From Lewinellaceae bacterium (GTDB taxonomy: Bacteria; Bacteroidota; Bacteroidia; Chitinophagales; Saprospiraceae), in contig JACJYR010000004.1 in NCBI GenBank assembly GCA_020636005.1, positions 310,001-374,000 on the forward strand: DNA of 64,000 nucleotides, written 5' to 3'. Shown here in pieces: positions 43,391 through 51,218 of this stretch. The position numbers were made by a program, and so were the translations under genes. Each line of letters starts with the position of its first letter. The first letter of the stretch is position 1. The notes below the pieces were generated by a model. The model did not search any database, was not told the DNA's origin, and saw only the letters and a list, made by a program, of their open reading frames with translations.

Positions 43391-44518
43391 TTACATTTTT
43401 TGAAACGCTGCCCACGCCGCCGCTGCCAATTTCCTCGTCAAATCCTCCACATAATAGCTTCCCGCCACCGGGTCGGCCACCCAGTCCAGATGGCTTTCCA
43501 TTTTCAAAATATGCTGGACGTTCCTGGCGATTCGCCTTGAAAAATTCGTGTTTTCACCTTCGAAGTCATCAGACGGCAGAACGGTCAGCCTGTTTGCCCC
43601 GCCAATCACGGCAGACATGGCTTGTGTAGTGGCCCGAATCATATTCTGGTGCATGTCTTCCGTTTGGTCGGCTGGGGCCAGGTGGGCATCAATCATTGGC
43701 ATCTGCCAATCCTCTGCTTTCCAGGCTTTCATGACGTTGGCCCACAACAACCGGAGTGCCCTGAGCTTTGCTATTTCAACAAAGTAATTCACTCCTACTG
43801 ACAGGGAAAAAAACAAGTATCGGTTTGATGTGGCAGGATGCACATTTTTTTCTGCCAGGGAAGACAACCACATTTCACCTTTGAAAATGGTGTTGGCTAA
43901 TTCCTGGACTAAGCCATCCGCCCCGTCAAAATAGTCGTGGGCATTCACAGGCAACACTTTAAAGTTGGGTAATTTATTTTCTGCCAATTCCACCAGTTCA
44001 AAAGCGTCTTCCAACACCACTGCGTCCTCGTTCCACCAATTGACTGCCCCTCTTAGCAGCCTGGTATCCAGTCCTTTTTTCTTTGCTATATGGATGAAAT
44101 GCTCCAGGTTATGCTTAGGCTGTGCGTTTTTGTTTTTTTCATAAAAATGGGTGGAAATGATGGCAAGGTCTATCCCTTCAAGCAGCGATTCCATGCGATG
44201 GTCGCCAAGGTTTTCATCCAAAACAAAACGGAGTGATTCGACCCCACATTCCAGGGAATGAAGAGCTTGATGGTTTGCCTGTAAAATATCATGTGATTCA
44301 ATATCCTCGCCTATCTCCCACCCTATCCTATCAAACAAGGGTTTTGCCTCTACACCTTTCATATCATCGAGATGAGGAAAGGGGTCAACGGAAACCTCGC
44401 CCAATTTCCAATGCAATTCTTCAACGGCTTTTCCTTTGAGATCTTTTTTGATTTTGGTCAACCATTCTTCTTTGGTGACGGGTGGAAATTCGTTGAATAA
44501 GTTATTGGTAAGATCCAT
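43391..44518 (-). CDS. Methylmalonyl-CoA mutase small-subunit-like protein
   Basis: 375-residue protein resembling the substrate-binding barrel of methylmalonyl-CoA mutase. It begins with the small-subunit N-terminus (FPPVTKEEWLTKIKKDLKGKAVEELHWK), and ends at HILKMESHLDWVADPVAGSYYVEDLTRKLAAAAWAAFQKM split as a stretch found in the middle of full-length subunits. It therefore lacks the B12-binding C-terminal domain. In two-subunit mutases the small subunit (MutA) is non-catalytic and pairs with MutB, whose gene usually follows; here the next gene downstream is convergent fbaA, so mutB must lie elsewhere if present. Confidence 0.78.
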   Translation of the reverse strand: MDLTNNLFNEFPPVTKEEWLTKIKKDLKGKAVEELHWKLGEVSVDPFPHLDDMKGVEAKPLFDRIGWEIGEDIESHDILQANHQALHSLECGVESLRFVLDENLGDHRMESLLEGIDLAIISTHFYEKNKNAQPKHNLEHFIHIAKKKGLDTRLLRGAVNWWNEDAVVLEDAFELVELAENKLPNFKVLPVNAHDYFDGADGLVQELANTIFKGEMWLSSLAEKNVHPATSNRYLFFSLSVGVNYFVEIAKLRALRLLWANVMKAWKAEDWQMPMIDAHLAPADQTEDMHQNMIRATTQAMSAVIGGANRLTVLPSDDFEGENTNFSRRIARNVQHILKMESHLDWVADPVAGSYYVEDLTRKLAAAAWAAFQKM

Positions 44519-44569
44519 ATTGGTCAGTTTCCAGTAAAGATAACCAGACTAAAGAAACCCCCAAAACGA

Positions 44570-44602
44570 AAACAGCCCCGGCAATGGATGCCGAGGCTGT
44601 TT
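44570..44602 (-). terminator. Possible terminator after ahcY
   Basis: AAACAGCC / GGCTGTTT arms around a GC-rich imperfect loop, followed on the minus strand by a broken T run. It lies 22 bp after the ahcY stop. Confidence 0.55.
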
Positions 44603-44623
44603 CTACCATGTATTTTGGACTTA

Positions 44624-45937
44624 TCAATACCTGTAATACTCAGGCTTGAACGGACCTTCTTTTTTCACGCCAATGTACTTGGCCTGCTTCTCGTTCAGTT
44701 CCTCCAGTTCCACACCGATTTTGGCGAGGTGGAGGCGGGCAACCTGCTCGTCCAGATGCTTAGGCAAAGTGTAAACCTGGTTCTCATATTTGTCGCTATG
44801 CGCCCAGAGTTCCATTTGCGCCAACACCTGGTTGGTGAACGAGTTGGACATCACGAACGATGGGTGGCCAGTGGCACAGCCCAGGTTCACGAGGCGGCCC
44901 TCGGCCAGCAACAGGATGTCGTTGCCGTCCACGGTGTATTTATCAACCTGTGGCTTGATATTGACATGGGTAGAGCCGTAGTTTTTCTTCAACCAGGCTA
45001 CGTCAATTTCATTGTCGAAGTGGCCGATGTTGCAGACGATGGTTTTGTCTTTCATCATCTTGAAATGCTCGCCCATCACGATGTCGCAGTTGCCGGTGGC
45101 AGTGACGACGATGTTGGCACGGGGAATGGCGTTTTCCAGTTTCACCACCTCATAACCATCCATAGCGGCTTGCAGTGCGCAGATTGGATCTATTTCGGTA
45201 ACGATGACCCGGCAGCCAGCGCCACGCAGGGAAGCAGCAGAGCCTTTTCCAACGTCGCCATATCCAGCCACCACGGCTACTTTGCCAGCCATCATAATGT
45301 CGGTGGCACGGCGGATGGCGTCAACGAGGCTTTCCTTACAGCCGTATTTGTTGTCAAATTTCGATTTGGTCACGCTGTCGTTCACATTGATACATGGGAG
45401 CGGCAGCGTACCATCCTTCATGCGATCGTAGAGGCGGTGAACGCCGGTAGTTGTTTCTTCGCTGATGCCTTTGATGCCCTGCACCAACTCCGGGTAGTCG
45501 TCCAGCACCATGTTGGTCAGGTCGCCCCCGTCGTCGAGGATCATGTTCAATGGCTTGCCGCCTTCAAAGGCGAACAGCGTCTGCTCGATGCACCAGGAGA
45601 ACTCTTCCTCGTTCTGGCCTTTCCAGGCGAAAACGGGGATGCCGGCGGCAGCAATGGCAGCGGCGGCGTGGTCCTGCGTGGAGAAGATGTTGCAGGAAGA
45701 CCAGGTCACCTCGGCGCCCAGTTCCACCAGCGTTTCAATCAAAACAGCAGTTTGGATGGTCATGTGCAGGCAGCCAGCAATGCGGGCGCCTTTCAATGGT
45801 TTCAGCTTGCCGTATTGCTCACGAAGCGACATCAAACCCGGCATTTCAGCCTCGGCGAGTTCGATTTCTTTGCGCCCGTATTCGGCTTGGGAGATGTCTT
45901 TTACTTTGTACTTGAGGGTTGTCTCAGTTGCTTGCAT
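44624..45937 (-). CDS. ahcY: Adenosylhomocysteinase
   Basis: 437-residue NAD-dependent enzyme that hydrolyses S-adenosylhomocysteine to adenosine and homocysteine, keeping SAM-dependent methylation running. Motifs: LKGARIAGCLHMTIQTAVLIETL, TWSSCNIFSTQDHAAAA, the NAD site GYGDVGKGSAASLRGAG, NIGHFDNEIDVAWL and the C-terminal GPFKPEYYRY. The start at 45937 (MQATETTLKYKVKDISQAE) matches the family. A -7 box lies 134 bp upstream, giving a leader of about 125 nt. Confidence 0.97.
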   Translation of the reverse strand: MQATETTLKYKVKDISQAEYGRKEIELAEAEMPGLMSLREQYGKLKPLKGARIAGCLHMTIQTAVLIETLVELGAEVTWSSCNIFSTQDHAAAAIAAAGIPVFAWKGQNEEEFSWCIEQTLFAFEGGKPLNMILDDGGDLTNMVLDDYPELVQGIKGISEETTTGVHRLYDRMKDGTLPLPCINVNDSVTKSKFDNKYGCKESLVDAIRRATDIMMAGKVAVVAGYGDVGKGSAASLRGAGCRVIVTEIDPICALQAAMDGYEVVKLENAIPRANIVVTATGNCDIVMGEHFKMMKDKTIVCNIGHFDNEIDVAWLKKNYGSTHVNIKPQVDKYTVDGNDILLLAEGRLVNLGCATGHPSFVMSNSFTNQVLAQMELWAHSDKYENQVYTLPKHLDEQVARLHLAKIGVELEELNEKQAKYIGVKKEGPFKPEYYRY

Positions 45938-46071
45938 TACTTAAGTGGGATTTTATAGATGATGAAATATGGATGATGATTAGATTTTCTGAACAAAATT
46001 CAGCGATACTTGAATCGGGAGATTTGATCTGGAAAAGGGATTTCCGCAAGTGAGGATTTAATTTTGCGCTG

Positions 46072-46079
46072 CAAAGATA
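46072..46079 (-). promoter_or_regulatory. Candidate -7 box (TATCTTTG) for ahcY
   Basis: Exact TAnnTTTG match on the minus strand; the downstream GCAGCG is the same as at the 7338 box. The leader to the ahcY start shows no conserved SAH riboswitch core. Confidence 0.5.
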
Positions 46080-46143
46080 ATTTTTTCTTAAAACTATCCC
46101 TGCTTTTGGTTGAACTAATCTAAAAAACCGGGAACTATAACCG

Positions 46144-46701
46144 CTATTCACCCACAATGTTGGCGGTTGTTTGCAGTTTCTCCAACAAATCTGCCAGGCT
46201 GTCGGAGATCGTGACAAGTGAGAGATTTGTCCCACGCACAAAACCTTCTTTTCGCATGTTTTCAATGTGGGCAATTAAGTGGCTGTAATAGCCTTCTACA
46301 TTCAGCAAGCCAATAGGCTTATTGTGCAACTTCAATTGGCGCCAGGTCAAAATTTCAAAAAACTCGTCCAATGTGCCGAAGCCGCCGGGCAGGATGATAA
46401 AGCCATCCGAATTTTCCTCCATCACCTGTTTTCGCTGGTGCATGGTTTTAGTCACGATTAGTTCGGTCAAACCAGTATGGCAGACTTCCTTTGCCTTCAA
46501 AAAATCAGGGATGACGCCCAACACCTGGCCACCCGCTTCCAGGGCGGCATCGGCCATCACGCCCATCAAGCCTATATTGCCCGCACCATAAACAAGTCGG
46601 ATTCCTTTTTGGGCAAGGGTATTCCCGGTCAGCCAGGCTATTTCGGCGTAGGTTGGGTGGGTGCCAACATTGGAGCCGCAAAAAACACAGATAGATTTCA
46701 T
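46144..46701 (-). CDS. LOG family protein (TIGR00730 type)
   Basis: 185-residue Rossmann-like protein of the LOG (lysine decarboxylase-like, cytokinin riboside 5'-monophosphate phosphoribohydrolase) family. It starts MKSICVFCGSNVGTHPTYAE and contains RLVYGAGNIGLMGVMADAAL, MHQRKQVMEENSDGFIILPGGFGTLDEFFEILTW split around the catalytic R-x-x-K and PGGxGTxxE motifs. The enzyme releases the base from nucleoside monophosphates; in bacteria its physiological role is often unclear. It is transcribed divergently from miaE. Confidence 0.92.
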   Translation of the reverse strand: MKSICVFCGSNVGTHPTYAEIAWLTGNTLAQKGIRLVYGAGNIGLMGVMADAALEAGGQVLGVIPDFLKAKEVCHTGLTELIVTKTMHQRKQVMEENSDGFIILPGGFGTLDEFFEILTWRQLKLHNKPIGLLNVEGYYSHLIAHIENMRKEGFVRGTNLSLVTISDSLADLLEKLQTTANIVGE

Positions 46702-46747
46702 GGTCAGTCAAATTTTGCTGCGAAGGTAAGCACCTTTCTATTTTTCA

Positions 46748-46755
46748 TAGTTTTG
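46748..46755 (+). promoter_or_regulatory. Candidate -7 box (TAGTTTTG) for miaE
   Basis: Exact TAnnTTTG match 48 bp before the miaE GTG. Confidence 0.45.
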
Positions 46756-46802
46756 CCGCCTGCCCCAATTCACTCATTGCATCATTTTCTCATTCTATCA
46801 TT

Positions 46803-47387
46803 GTGAAATTAAACCTCGACATCACCGTCCCCTCCAAGCCCGAATGGGTGGAAGCCGTGATGGCCGACTTCCCCAGTTTCCTGCAGGACCACGCCGACTG
46901 CGAGCGCAAGGCCAGCGCCATGGCCATGAGTTTCGTTGCCAAATTCCCCGACCGCACCGCAATCATTCCTGAACTCATCGGCATCGGCATCGAGGAATTG
47001 GAGCATTTCCAGCAGGTCTATCTACTCATGGAAAGCCGTGGCATCCAACTGCCCGCCTCAATGGGGCAGGATGTGTACGTGACCAATCTGATTAAACGCT
47101 GCCACAGTGGAAGGGAGGAGCGTTTCCTCGATCGGCTGCTCATCGCCTCCGTAGTCGAGACGAGGGGGGCGGAGCGTTTCCGCCTGGTGAGTGAAGCCCA
47201 AAATGAGCCTGAATTGCACCGTTTTTATAAAATACTCTGGGCCTCGGAAGCCAAGCATGGGCATGTTTTTGTAAAATTCGCCCTGCACTATTTTGATGAA
47301 AAAACCGTGTACGACAGACTGGCCTGGTGGGTGGAGCAGGAAGGGGAAGTGATGGACGGGTTGGAAATTCGTTCAGCTTTACATTGA
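46803..47387 (+). CDS. miaE: tRNA-(ms2io6A)-hydroxylase MiaE
   Basis: 194-residue diiron monooxygenase that hydroxylates the isopentenyl group of ms2i6A37 in tRNA. The start is GTG at 46803. The ferritin-like four-helix ligands are visible as two E-x-x-H pairs, GIGIEELEHFQQVY and WASEAKHGHVFVKFAL, with further glutamates in SASVVETRGAERFRL-type segment (IASVVETRGAERF). Length is typical of the short MiaE clade. It is followed after 6 bp by the agmatinase-like gene, so the two are probably co-transcribed. Confidence 0.93.
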   Translation: MKLNLDITVPSKPEWVEAVMADFPSFLQDHADCERKASAMAMSFVAKFPDRTAIIPELIGIGIEELEHFQQVYLLMESRGIQLPASMGQDVYVTNLIKRCHSGREERFLDRLLIASVVETRGAERFRLVSEAQNEPELHRFYKILWASEAKHGHVFVKFALHYFDEKTVYDRLAWWVEQEGEVMDGLEIRSALH

Positions 47388-47393
47388 ACCATT

Positions 47394-48449
47394 ATGACAA
47401 AACAAGACAAAATTGCCAACTTCGACCCCTCGGGCCCCGGCCTCAAAAATGGCCATTTCATCGGCCTCCCTTTCGATGAAGAAGATGCTTCCATTGTGTT
47501 GCTCTCCGTGCCCTGGGACGTGACAGTTTCCTATTCGGATGGCACTTCCACTGGCCCGCAAAACATCCTCGAAACATCTACACAGCTCGACCTTTTCGAC
47601 GCCGATGTGCCGGATGCCTGGAAAATGGGCATTTACATGCGCCACCTGGATTTGTTTTGGCTCAACCGCAACCAGGAACTCCGACCCGTCGCCGACAGCA
47701 TCATTGAATTTTTGGAAAATGGCGGCAACCCAAAACACGACATCAAGGCCGCCGCCGCCATTGCCGAAATCAACAACTCCTGCCTCCTGCTCAAAACCTG
47801 GGTGTATGAGGAAACGAAGCAGTTGTTGGAAAAAGGAAAGCTCGTGGGCATAGTCGGGGGCGAACACAGCGTGCCGCTGGGTTTTTTGGAAGCGCTGGCC
47901 AAAAAGCACGGCAGCTTTGGAATCTTACAGATTGATGCCCACCAAGACCTGCGGAATGCCTATGAAGGATTTACCTATTCCCATGCCTCTATTTTTTACA
48001 ATGCCCTGCAAATCAAGGAAGTCAGCCAACTGATACAGGTGGGCATCCGTGATTTTTGCGAGGAAGAAACGCAGCTTGTCAAGGCTTCAAATGGCCGGGT
48101 CAAAGTCTGGTACGACCAGCAGATGAGGGAAGAAATGTTCGATGGAAAAACATACAAAGCCCTCTGCAAGCGCATCGTCGCCGACCTGCCCGACAAGGTT
48201 TATATTAGTTTTGACATTGACGGCCTGAACCCCAACCTCTGCCCAAACACCGGTACGCCCGTCCCTGGCGGACTGGAGTTCAACGAGGCTGTTTATTTGA
48301 TAAAAACGGTGGTGGAAAGCGGACGGGAAATCATCGGATTCGACCTTTGCGAGGTGGCGGGCCTGGAAAACGAATGGGACGGCAACGTAGGCGCCAGGGT
48401 GCTTTATAAACTCTGCAACCTCATGGGCAAGTCTTCAGGAAAACAATGA
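47394..48449 (+). CDS. Agmatinase/arginase family hydrolase
   Basis: 351-residue ureohydrolase-fold enzyme with a two-manganese centre. Metal motifs: GIVGGEHSVPLG, LQIDAHQDLRNAYEG and ISFDIDGLNPNLCPNTGTPVPGG. The first replaces the common GGDHS by GGEHS and the third has N where most agmatinases have D (GLDP). Substrate may be agmatine, arginine, formiminoglutamate or another guanidino compound; the N-terminal extension of about 50 residues (FIGLPFDEEDASIVLLSVPWDVTVSYSDGT split) includes the usual start strand. No decarboxylase gene is adjacent. Confidence 0.88.
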   Translation: MTKQDKIANFDPSGPGLKNGHFIGLPFDEEDASIVLLSVPWDVTVSYSDGTSTGPQNILETSTQLDLFDADVPDAWKMGIYMRHLDLFWLNRNQELRPVADSIIEFLENGGNPKHDIKAAAAIAEINNSCLLLKTWVYEETKQLLEKGKLVGIVGGEHSVPLGFLEALAKKHGSFGILQIDAHQDLRNAYEGFTYSHASIFYNALQIKEVSQLIQVGIRDFCEEETQLVKASNGRVKVWYDQQMREEMFDGKTYKALCKRIVADLPDKVYISFDIDGLNPNLCPNTGTPVPGGLEFNEAVYLIKTVVESGREIIGFDLCEVAGLENEWDGNVGARVLYKLCNLMGKSSGKQ

Positions 48450-48460
48450 GAGAAGGAAGG

Positions 48461-48520
48461 AATGGTAGAATGATAGAATTTCGGTATCCATTCACGCATT
48501 CCTTTATGCTATCATTCCAT
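48461..48520. repeat. Word-repeat hairpin before the PAP2 gene
   Basis: GAATGATAG (48468-48476) and CTATCATTC (48509-48517) are perfect arms; neighbouring words (GGAATGG, CCATT, ATTC) extend an imperfect stem. It lies between the agmatinase-like and PAP2 genes without a T run. Confidence 0.55.
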
Positions 48521-48528
48521 TATTCAAA

Positions 48529-49095
48529 ATGACCGACCTGCTCCATTTCGACTATCAACTCTTCCACTTCATCAACTCAGGTTGCCAAAACCCGTTATTC
48601 GATTTTCTAATGCCTGTTCTCAGAAACAAGTACACCTGGGTTCCACTCTACCTCTTCCTGCTTGTTTTCCTGTTGTTGAATTTTAAAACAAAAGGGCTTT
48701 GGCTGGCACTTGCCCTGATCGTAACGGTGGGGCTGACGGATTCCATCAGCAGCCAGTTGATCAAGAAAAATGTGATGCGGCTCCGGCCCTGCAAGGTCAT
48801 GGAACAGGCTACAGATATGAACTTGCTTGTGCCCTGCGGCAGCGGGTACAGCTTCCCGTCTTCCCACGCCGCCAACCATTTTGGGATGGCCGTTTTGCTT
48901 TGTTTGACCTTGGGAAAAATATTCAGGCGGGTGAAATGGCCACTACTGTTTTGGGCATTTGCCATTTCTTTTGCACAGGTTTATGTGGGGGTACATTTTC
49001 CGTTGGATGTAGTGTGCGGGGCTTTGCTTGGAAGCCTGATAGCCTGGGGAGTGAAGTTTGTGCTTTACAAATTCTCCGCAGGCACGGATTTATAG
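48529..49095 (+). CDS. PAP2 superfamily membrane phosphatase
   Basis: 188-residue integral membrane phosphatase of the PAP2 group, likely acting on undecaprenyl pyrophosphate or a phosphatidic acid-like lipid at the periplasmic face. Motif 1 reads KKNVMRLRPCK, motif 2 GYSFPSSHAANHFG. Motif 3 reads AQVYVGVHFPLDVVCG, so the catalytic His and Asp are kept but the usual S-R pair before them is A-Q. Five to six membrane helices are visible. It follows the agmatinase-like gene on the same strand but a hairpin lies between them. Confidence 0.9.
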   Translation: MTDLLHFDYQLFHFINSGCQNPLFDFLMPVLRNKYTWVPLYLFLLVFLLLNFKTKGLWLALALIVTVGLTDSISSQLIKKNVMRLRPCKVMEQATDMNLLVPCGSGYSFPSSHAANHFGMAVLLCLTLGKIFRRVKWPLLFWAFAISFAQVYVGVHFPLDVVCGALLGSLIAWGVKFVLYKFSAGTDL

Positions 49096-49112
49096 GTGAG
49101 ACCTGATTTTGA

Positions 49113-49204
49113 CGAGACCATTCAAAGAAGTGTGTTTTTGAAAAAAACTCACTCTCACAATCAATCACTTGTGAGAAATTAACACAGTTTTTTGAACAAT
49201 CTCG
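49113..49204 (-). mobile_element. R2 inverted-repeat element, copy B
   Basis: 92 bp, the inverse-orientation partner of the copy at 21742-21833 with about 87% identity by eye. Ends are CGAGACCATTCAAA and TTGAACAATCTCG, an imperfect inverted repeat. It fills the space between the convergent 3' ends of the PAP2 gene and rfbC. Confidence 0.75.
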
Positions 49205-49213
49205 ATATTGACA

Positions 49214-49759
49214 TTAAGATTTTCGGTGCCCGCCAATTGAAGGGAAAGATTTGTCCCTCTCAGCAATGGTGGCCTTTTCCAAATCTATCTGCCAGTCAAT
49301 ATTCAGTACCGGGCAATCGGGCTGGATGCCCCCTTCGTGCGCTTTTGAATAAAAATTATCGCATTTATAAAAGAAAACCGCCGTTTCGCTCAAAACGACA
49401 TAACCGTGGGCGAAGCCACGAGGGACGAACAACTGCAACTTGTTGCTTTCGCTCAAGATACAACCGTACCACTGCCCAAAAGTGGGGGAGCCTTCCCGAA
49501 TATCCACTGCCACGTCAAAGACTTCCCCTTGCAGCACCCTCACCAATTTTGCCTGTGAAAAGGGCGGTACCTGATAGTGTAGCCCCCTCAAAACGCCACG
49601 GCCGGAGAACGCCTGGTTGTCCTGCACGAAGCTCGTTTCAATACCTTCTTCTTTGAAAATATTTTCATTATAACTTTCAAAAAAGTAGCCCCGGTCATCT
49701 TCGAAGACCCGGGGTTGAAAAAGAAGCAGTCCCTCTATGTCGGTTTTGTGAAAAGGCAT
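49214..49759 (-). CDS. rfbC: dTDP-4-dehydrorhamnose 3,5-epimerase
   Basis: 181-residue cupin-fold epimerase of dTDP-L-rhamnose synthesis. The ATG at 49759 is chosen (MPFHKTDIEGLLLFQPRVFEDDRGYFFESY); the in-frame ATG at 49822 starts within a repeat. Signature: GVLRGLHYQVPPFSQAKLVRVLQGEVFDVAVD, with the catalytic His, and LFVPRGFAHGYVVLSE. It is the last gene of the glgB-era-der run. rfbD, the next enzyme of the pathway, lies 14 kb away at the window end; rfbA and rfbB are not in the window. Confidence 0.95.
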   Translation of the reverse strand: MPFHKTDIEGLLLFQPRVFEDDRGYFFESYNENIFKEEGIETSFVQDNQAFSGRGVLRGLHYQVPPFSQAKLVRVLQGEVFDVAVDIREGSPTFGQWYGCILSESNKLQLFVPRGFAHGYVVLSETAVFFYKCDNFYSKAHEGGIQPDCPVLNIDWQIDLEKATIAERDKSFPSIGGHRKS

Positions 49760-49767
49760 ATTTGTTG

Positions 49768-49820
49768 GGTTGACGGTGGACGGTGGGCGGTGGAGTGCCG
49801 CCCACCGTCCGCCGTCCACC
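49768..49820. repeat. Heptamer-word hairpin between der and rfbC
   Basis: Left arm is built of 7-bp words (GTTGACG, GTGGACG, GTGGGCG), right arm of their complements (49797-49820), giving a strong, nearly perfect GC-rich stem with a short loop. It may terminate or process the der-rfbC transcript. Confidence 0.7.
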
Positions 49821-49824
49821 ATTA

Positions 49825-51126
49825 TTATTTCTCCCTGAAAAAGATGGTGATAGGCGCACCGGAAAACTGAAAATGTTTCCGCAACTGATTTTCGAGGAAG
49901 TTTTTATAGCTGTCTTTTACGTGCTTAGGGTGGTTGGTGTAAAATACAAAAGCCGGATAGGGCGTCGGCAACTGGTTCATGAATTTGATGCTGACAAACC
50001 TGTTGCGGTGCGATGGTGGCGGATACCGCTCTATTTCGGGCAGCATCACCTCGTTCAGTTTGGAGGTCTTGATTTTCCTCGCCCTGTTTTCGTACACCTC
50101 CAGCGCCACGTCAACTGCTTTTGAAATCCGCTGCTTGTCGAGCACGGAGATGAACACAACGGGCACATCGTCGAAAGGGGCTATTTTGCTTTTAATTTCC
50201 GCCTCCACGTCCCTCGCTGTGTTGGTTTCCTTTTCCACCAAGTCCCATTTGTTTACCAAAATGGCGATGCCTTTGTGCCGTTTTTGTGCCAGGCGGAAAA
50301 TAGCCATGTCCTGTTGGCCAATGTTTTCCTTCGCATCGAGCATCAACAGGCAGACGTCCGATTCTTCGATGGCCTGGATGGCCCGCATCACGGAATAAAA
50401 TTCAAGGTTCTCATGTACCTTGGCCTTTTTTCGGATTCCAGCAGTGTCCAGCAGTAAAAATTCCTTGCCAAATTTTGAATACTTGGAGTGGATGGTATCC
50501 CTTGTAGTGCCAGCAATTTCGGTGACGATGTTGCGCTCTTCACCCAAAAGGGCATTCAACAAAGAGGATTTGCCCACGTTGGGCTGTCCGACAATAGCAA
50601 ATTTTGGCAGGTCGGTTTCAATGGGTTTTTCGTCGGTCAGGTGTTCCGTCACGGCATCCAATAATTCACCGGTGCCGCTGCCCGAAAGCGAGGAAATAAA
50701 GAACGTTTCTTCAAAACCCAAACTATAAAATTCATTGGCCTCCAGGAACCGCTCGTTGTTGTCCACCTTGTTCACGACCACGATGCAGGGCCGTTTGGAG
50801 CGGCGCAGCATTTTTGCCATCTCCTCGTCCAAATCGGTGATGCCCGTCGTGACATCTACCATGAAAATGATGACGGAGGATTCTTCAATGGCAATCTCTA
50901 CCTGCGAGCGGATGGCTTTTTCAAAAACATCCTCGCTTCTTGGCACAAAACCGCCCGTGTCCACCACGTTGAAAATCTTGCCGTTCCACTCACAAGAACC
51001 ATACTGACGATCCCTGGTCACGCCACTGATATTGTCCACGATGGCCTGCCGCCCGCCTATCAAACGGTTGAAAAGGGTGGATTTGCCTACGTTCGGCCTG
51101 CCCGCAATTGCTACTATGTTGCTCAT
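49825..51126 (-). CDS. der: Ribosome-assembly GTPase Der (EngA)
   Basis: 433-residue GTPase with two consecutive G domains and a C-terminal KH-like domain, required for 50S subunit maturation. G domain 1: GRPNVGKSTLFNRLIGG, VVDTGGF, NKVD. G domain 2 begins near residue 176: GQPNVGKSSLLNALLGEE, LLDTAGI, NKWDLVEKE. The KH-like end contains SHRNRFVSIKFMNQLPTPYPAFVFYTNHP-type sequence (residues about 370-410). It follows era on the same strand after a 92-bp spacer with word repeats. Confidence 0.97.
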   Translation of the reverse strand: MSNIVAIAGRPNVGKSTLFNRLIGGRQAIVDNISGVTRDRQYGSCEWNGKIFNVVDTGGFVPRSEDVFEKAIRSQVEIAIEESSVIIFMVDVTTGITDLDEEMAKMLRRSKRPCIVVVNKVDNNERFLEANEFYSLGFEETFFISSLSGSGTGELLDAVTEHLTDEKPIETDLPKFAIVGQPNVGKSSLLNALLGEERNIVTEIAGTTRDTIHSKYSKFGKEFLLLDTAGIRKKAKVHENLEFYSVMRAIQAIEESDVCLLMLDAKENIGQQDMAIFRLAQKRHKGIAILVNKWDLVEKETNTARDVEAEIKSKIAPFDDVPVVFISVLDKQRISKAVDVALEVYENRARKIKTSKLNEVMLPEIERYPPPSHRNRFVSIKFMNQLPTPYPAFVFYTNHPKHVKDSYKNFLENQLRKHFQFSGAPITIFFREK

Positions 51127-51218
51127 GTTGTTGTGTTTGTGTGCTTAAAGTGTTTTTGTGTTTTCGATTTGTGCTATATTTTAAAACACATAAACACACA
51201 AACACCAAAACACATTCT
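51127..51218. repeat. Word-repeat hairpin between era and der
   Basis: GTGTTTGTGTG-type words on one side (51130-51160) face ACACATAAACACACAAACACC on the other (about 51184-51204), giving a long imperfect AT/GT stem in the era-der spacer. Confidence 0.55.

Noticed and set aside
44588..45958. 456-residue open frame antisense to ahcY
   Set aside because: Mirror frame of a GC-rich conserved gene; the translation has no domain character and ahcY is certain.
45938..46070. SAH riboswitch in the ahcY leader
   Set aside because: The leader is long enough, but I do not find the conserved GAGGAGCG and pairing core expected of that class.
48923..49168. Open frame containing FFSKTHFFEWSR next to the PAP2 gene
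   Set aside because: It is the R2 element read in the same frame as the copy at 21796, followed by antisense PAP2 sequence, so not a gene.
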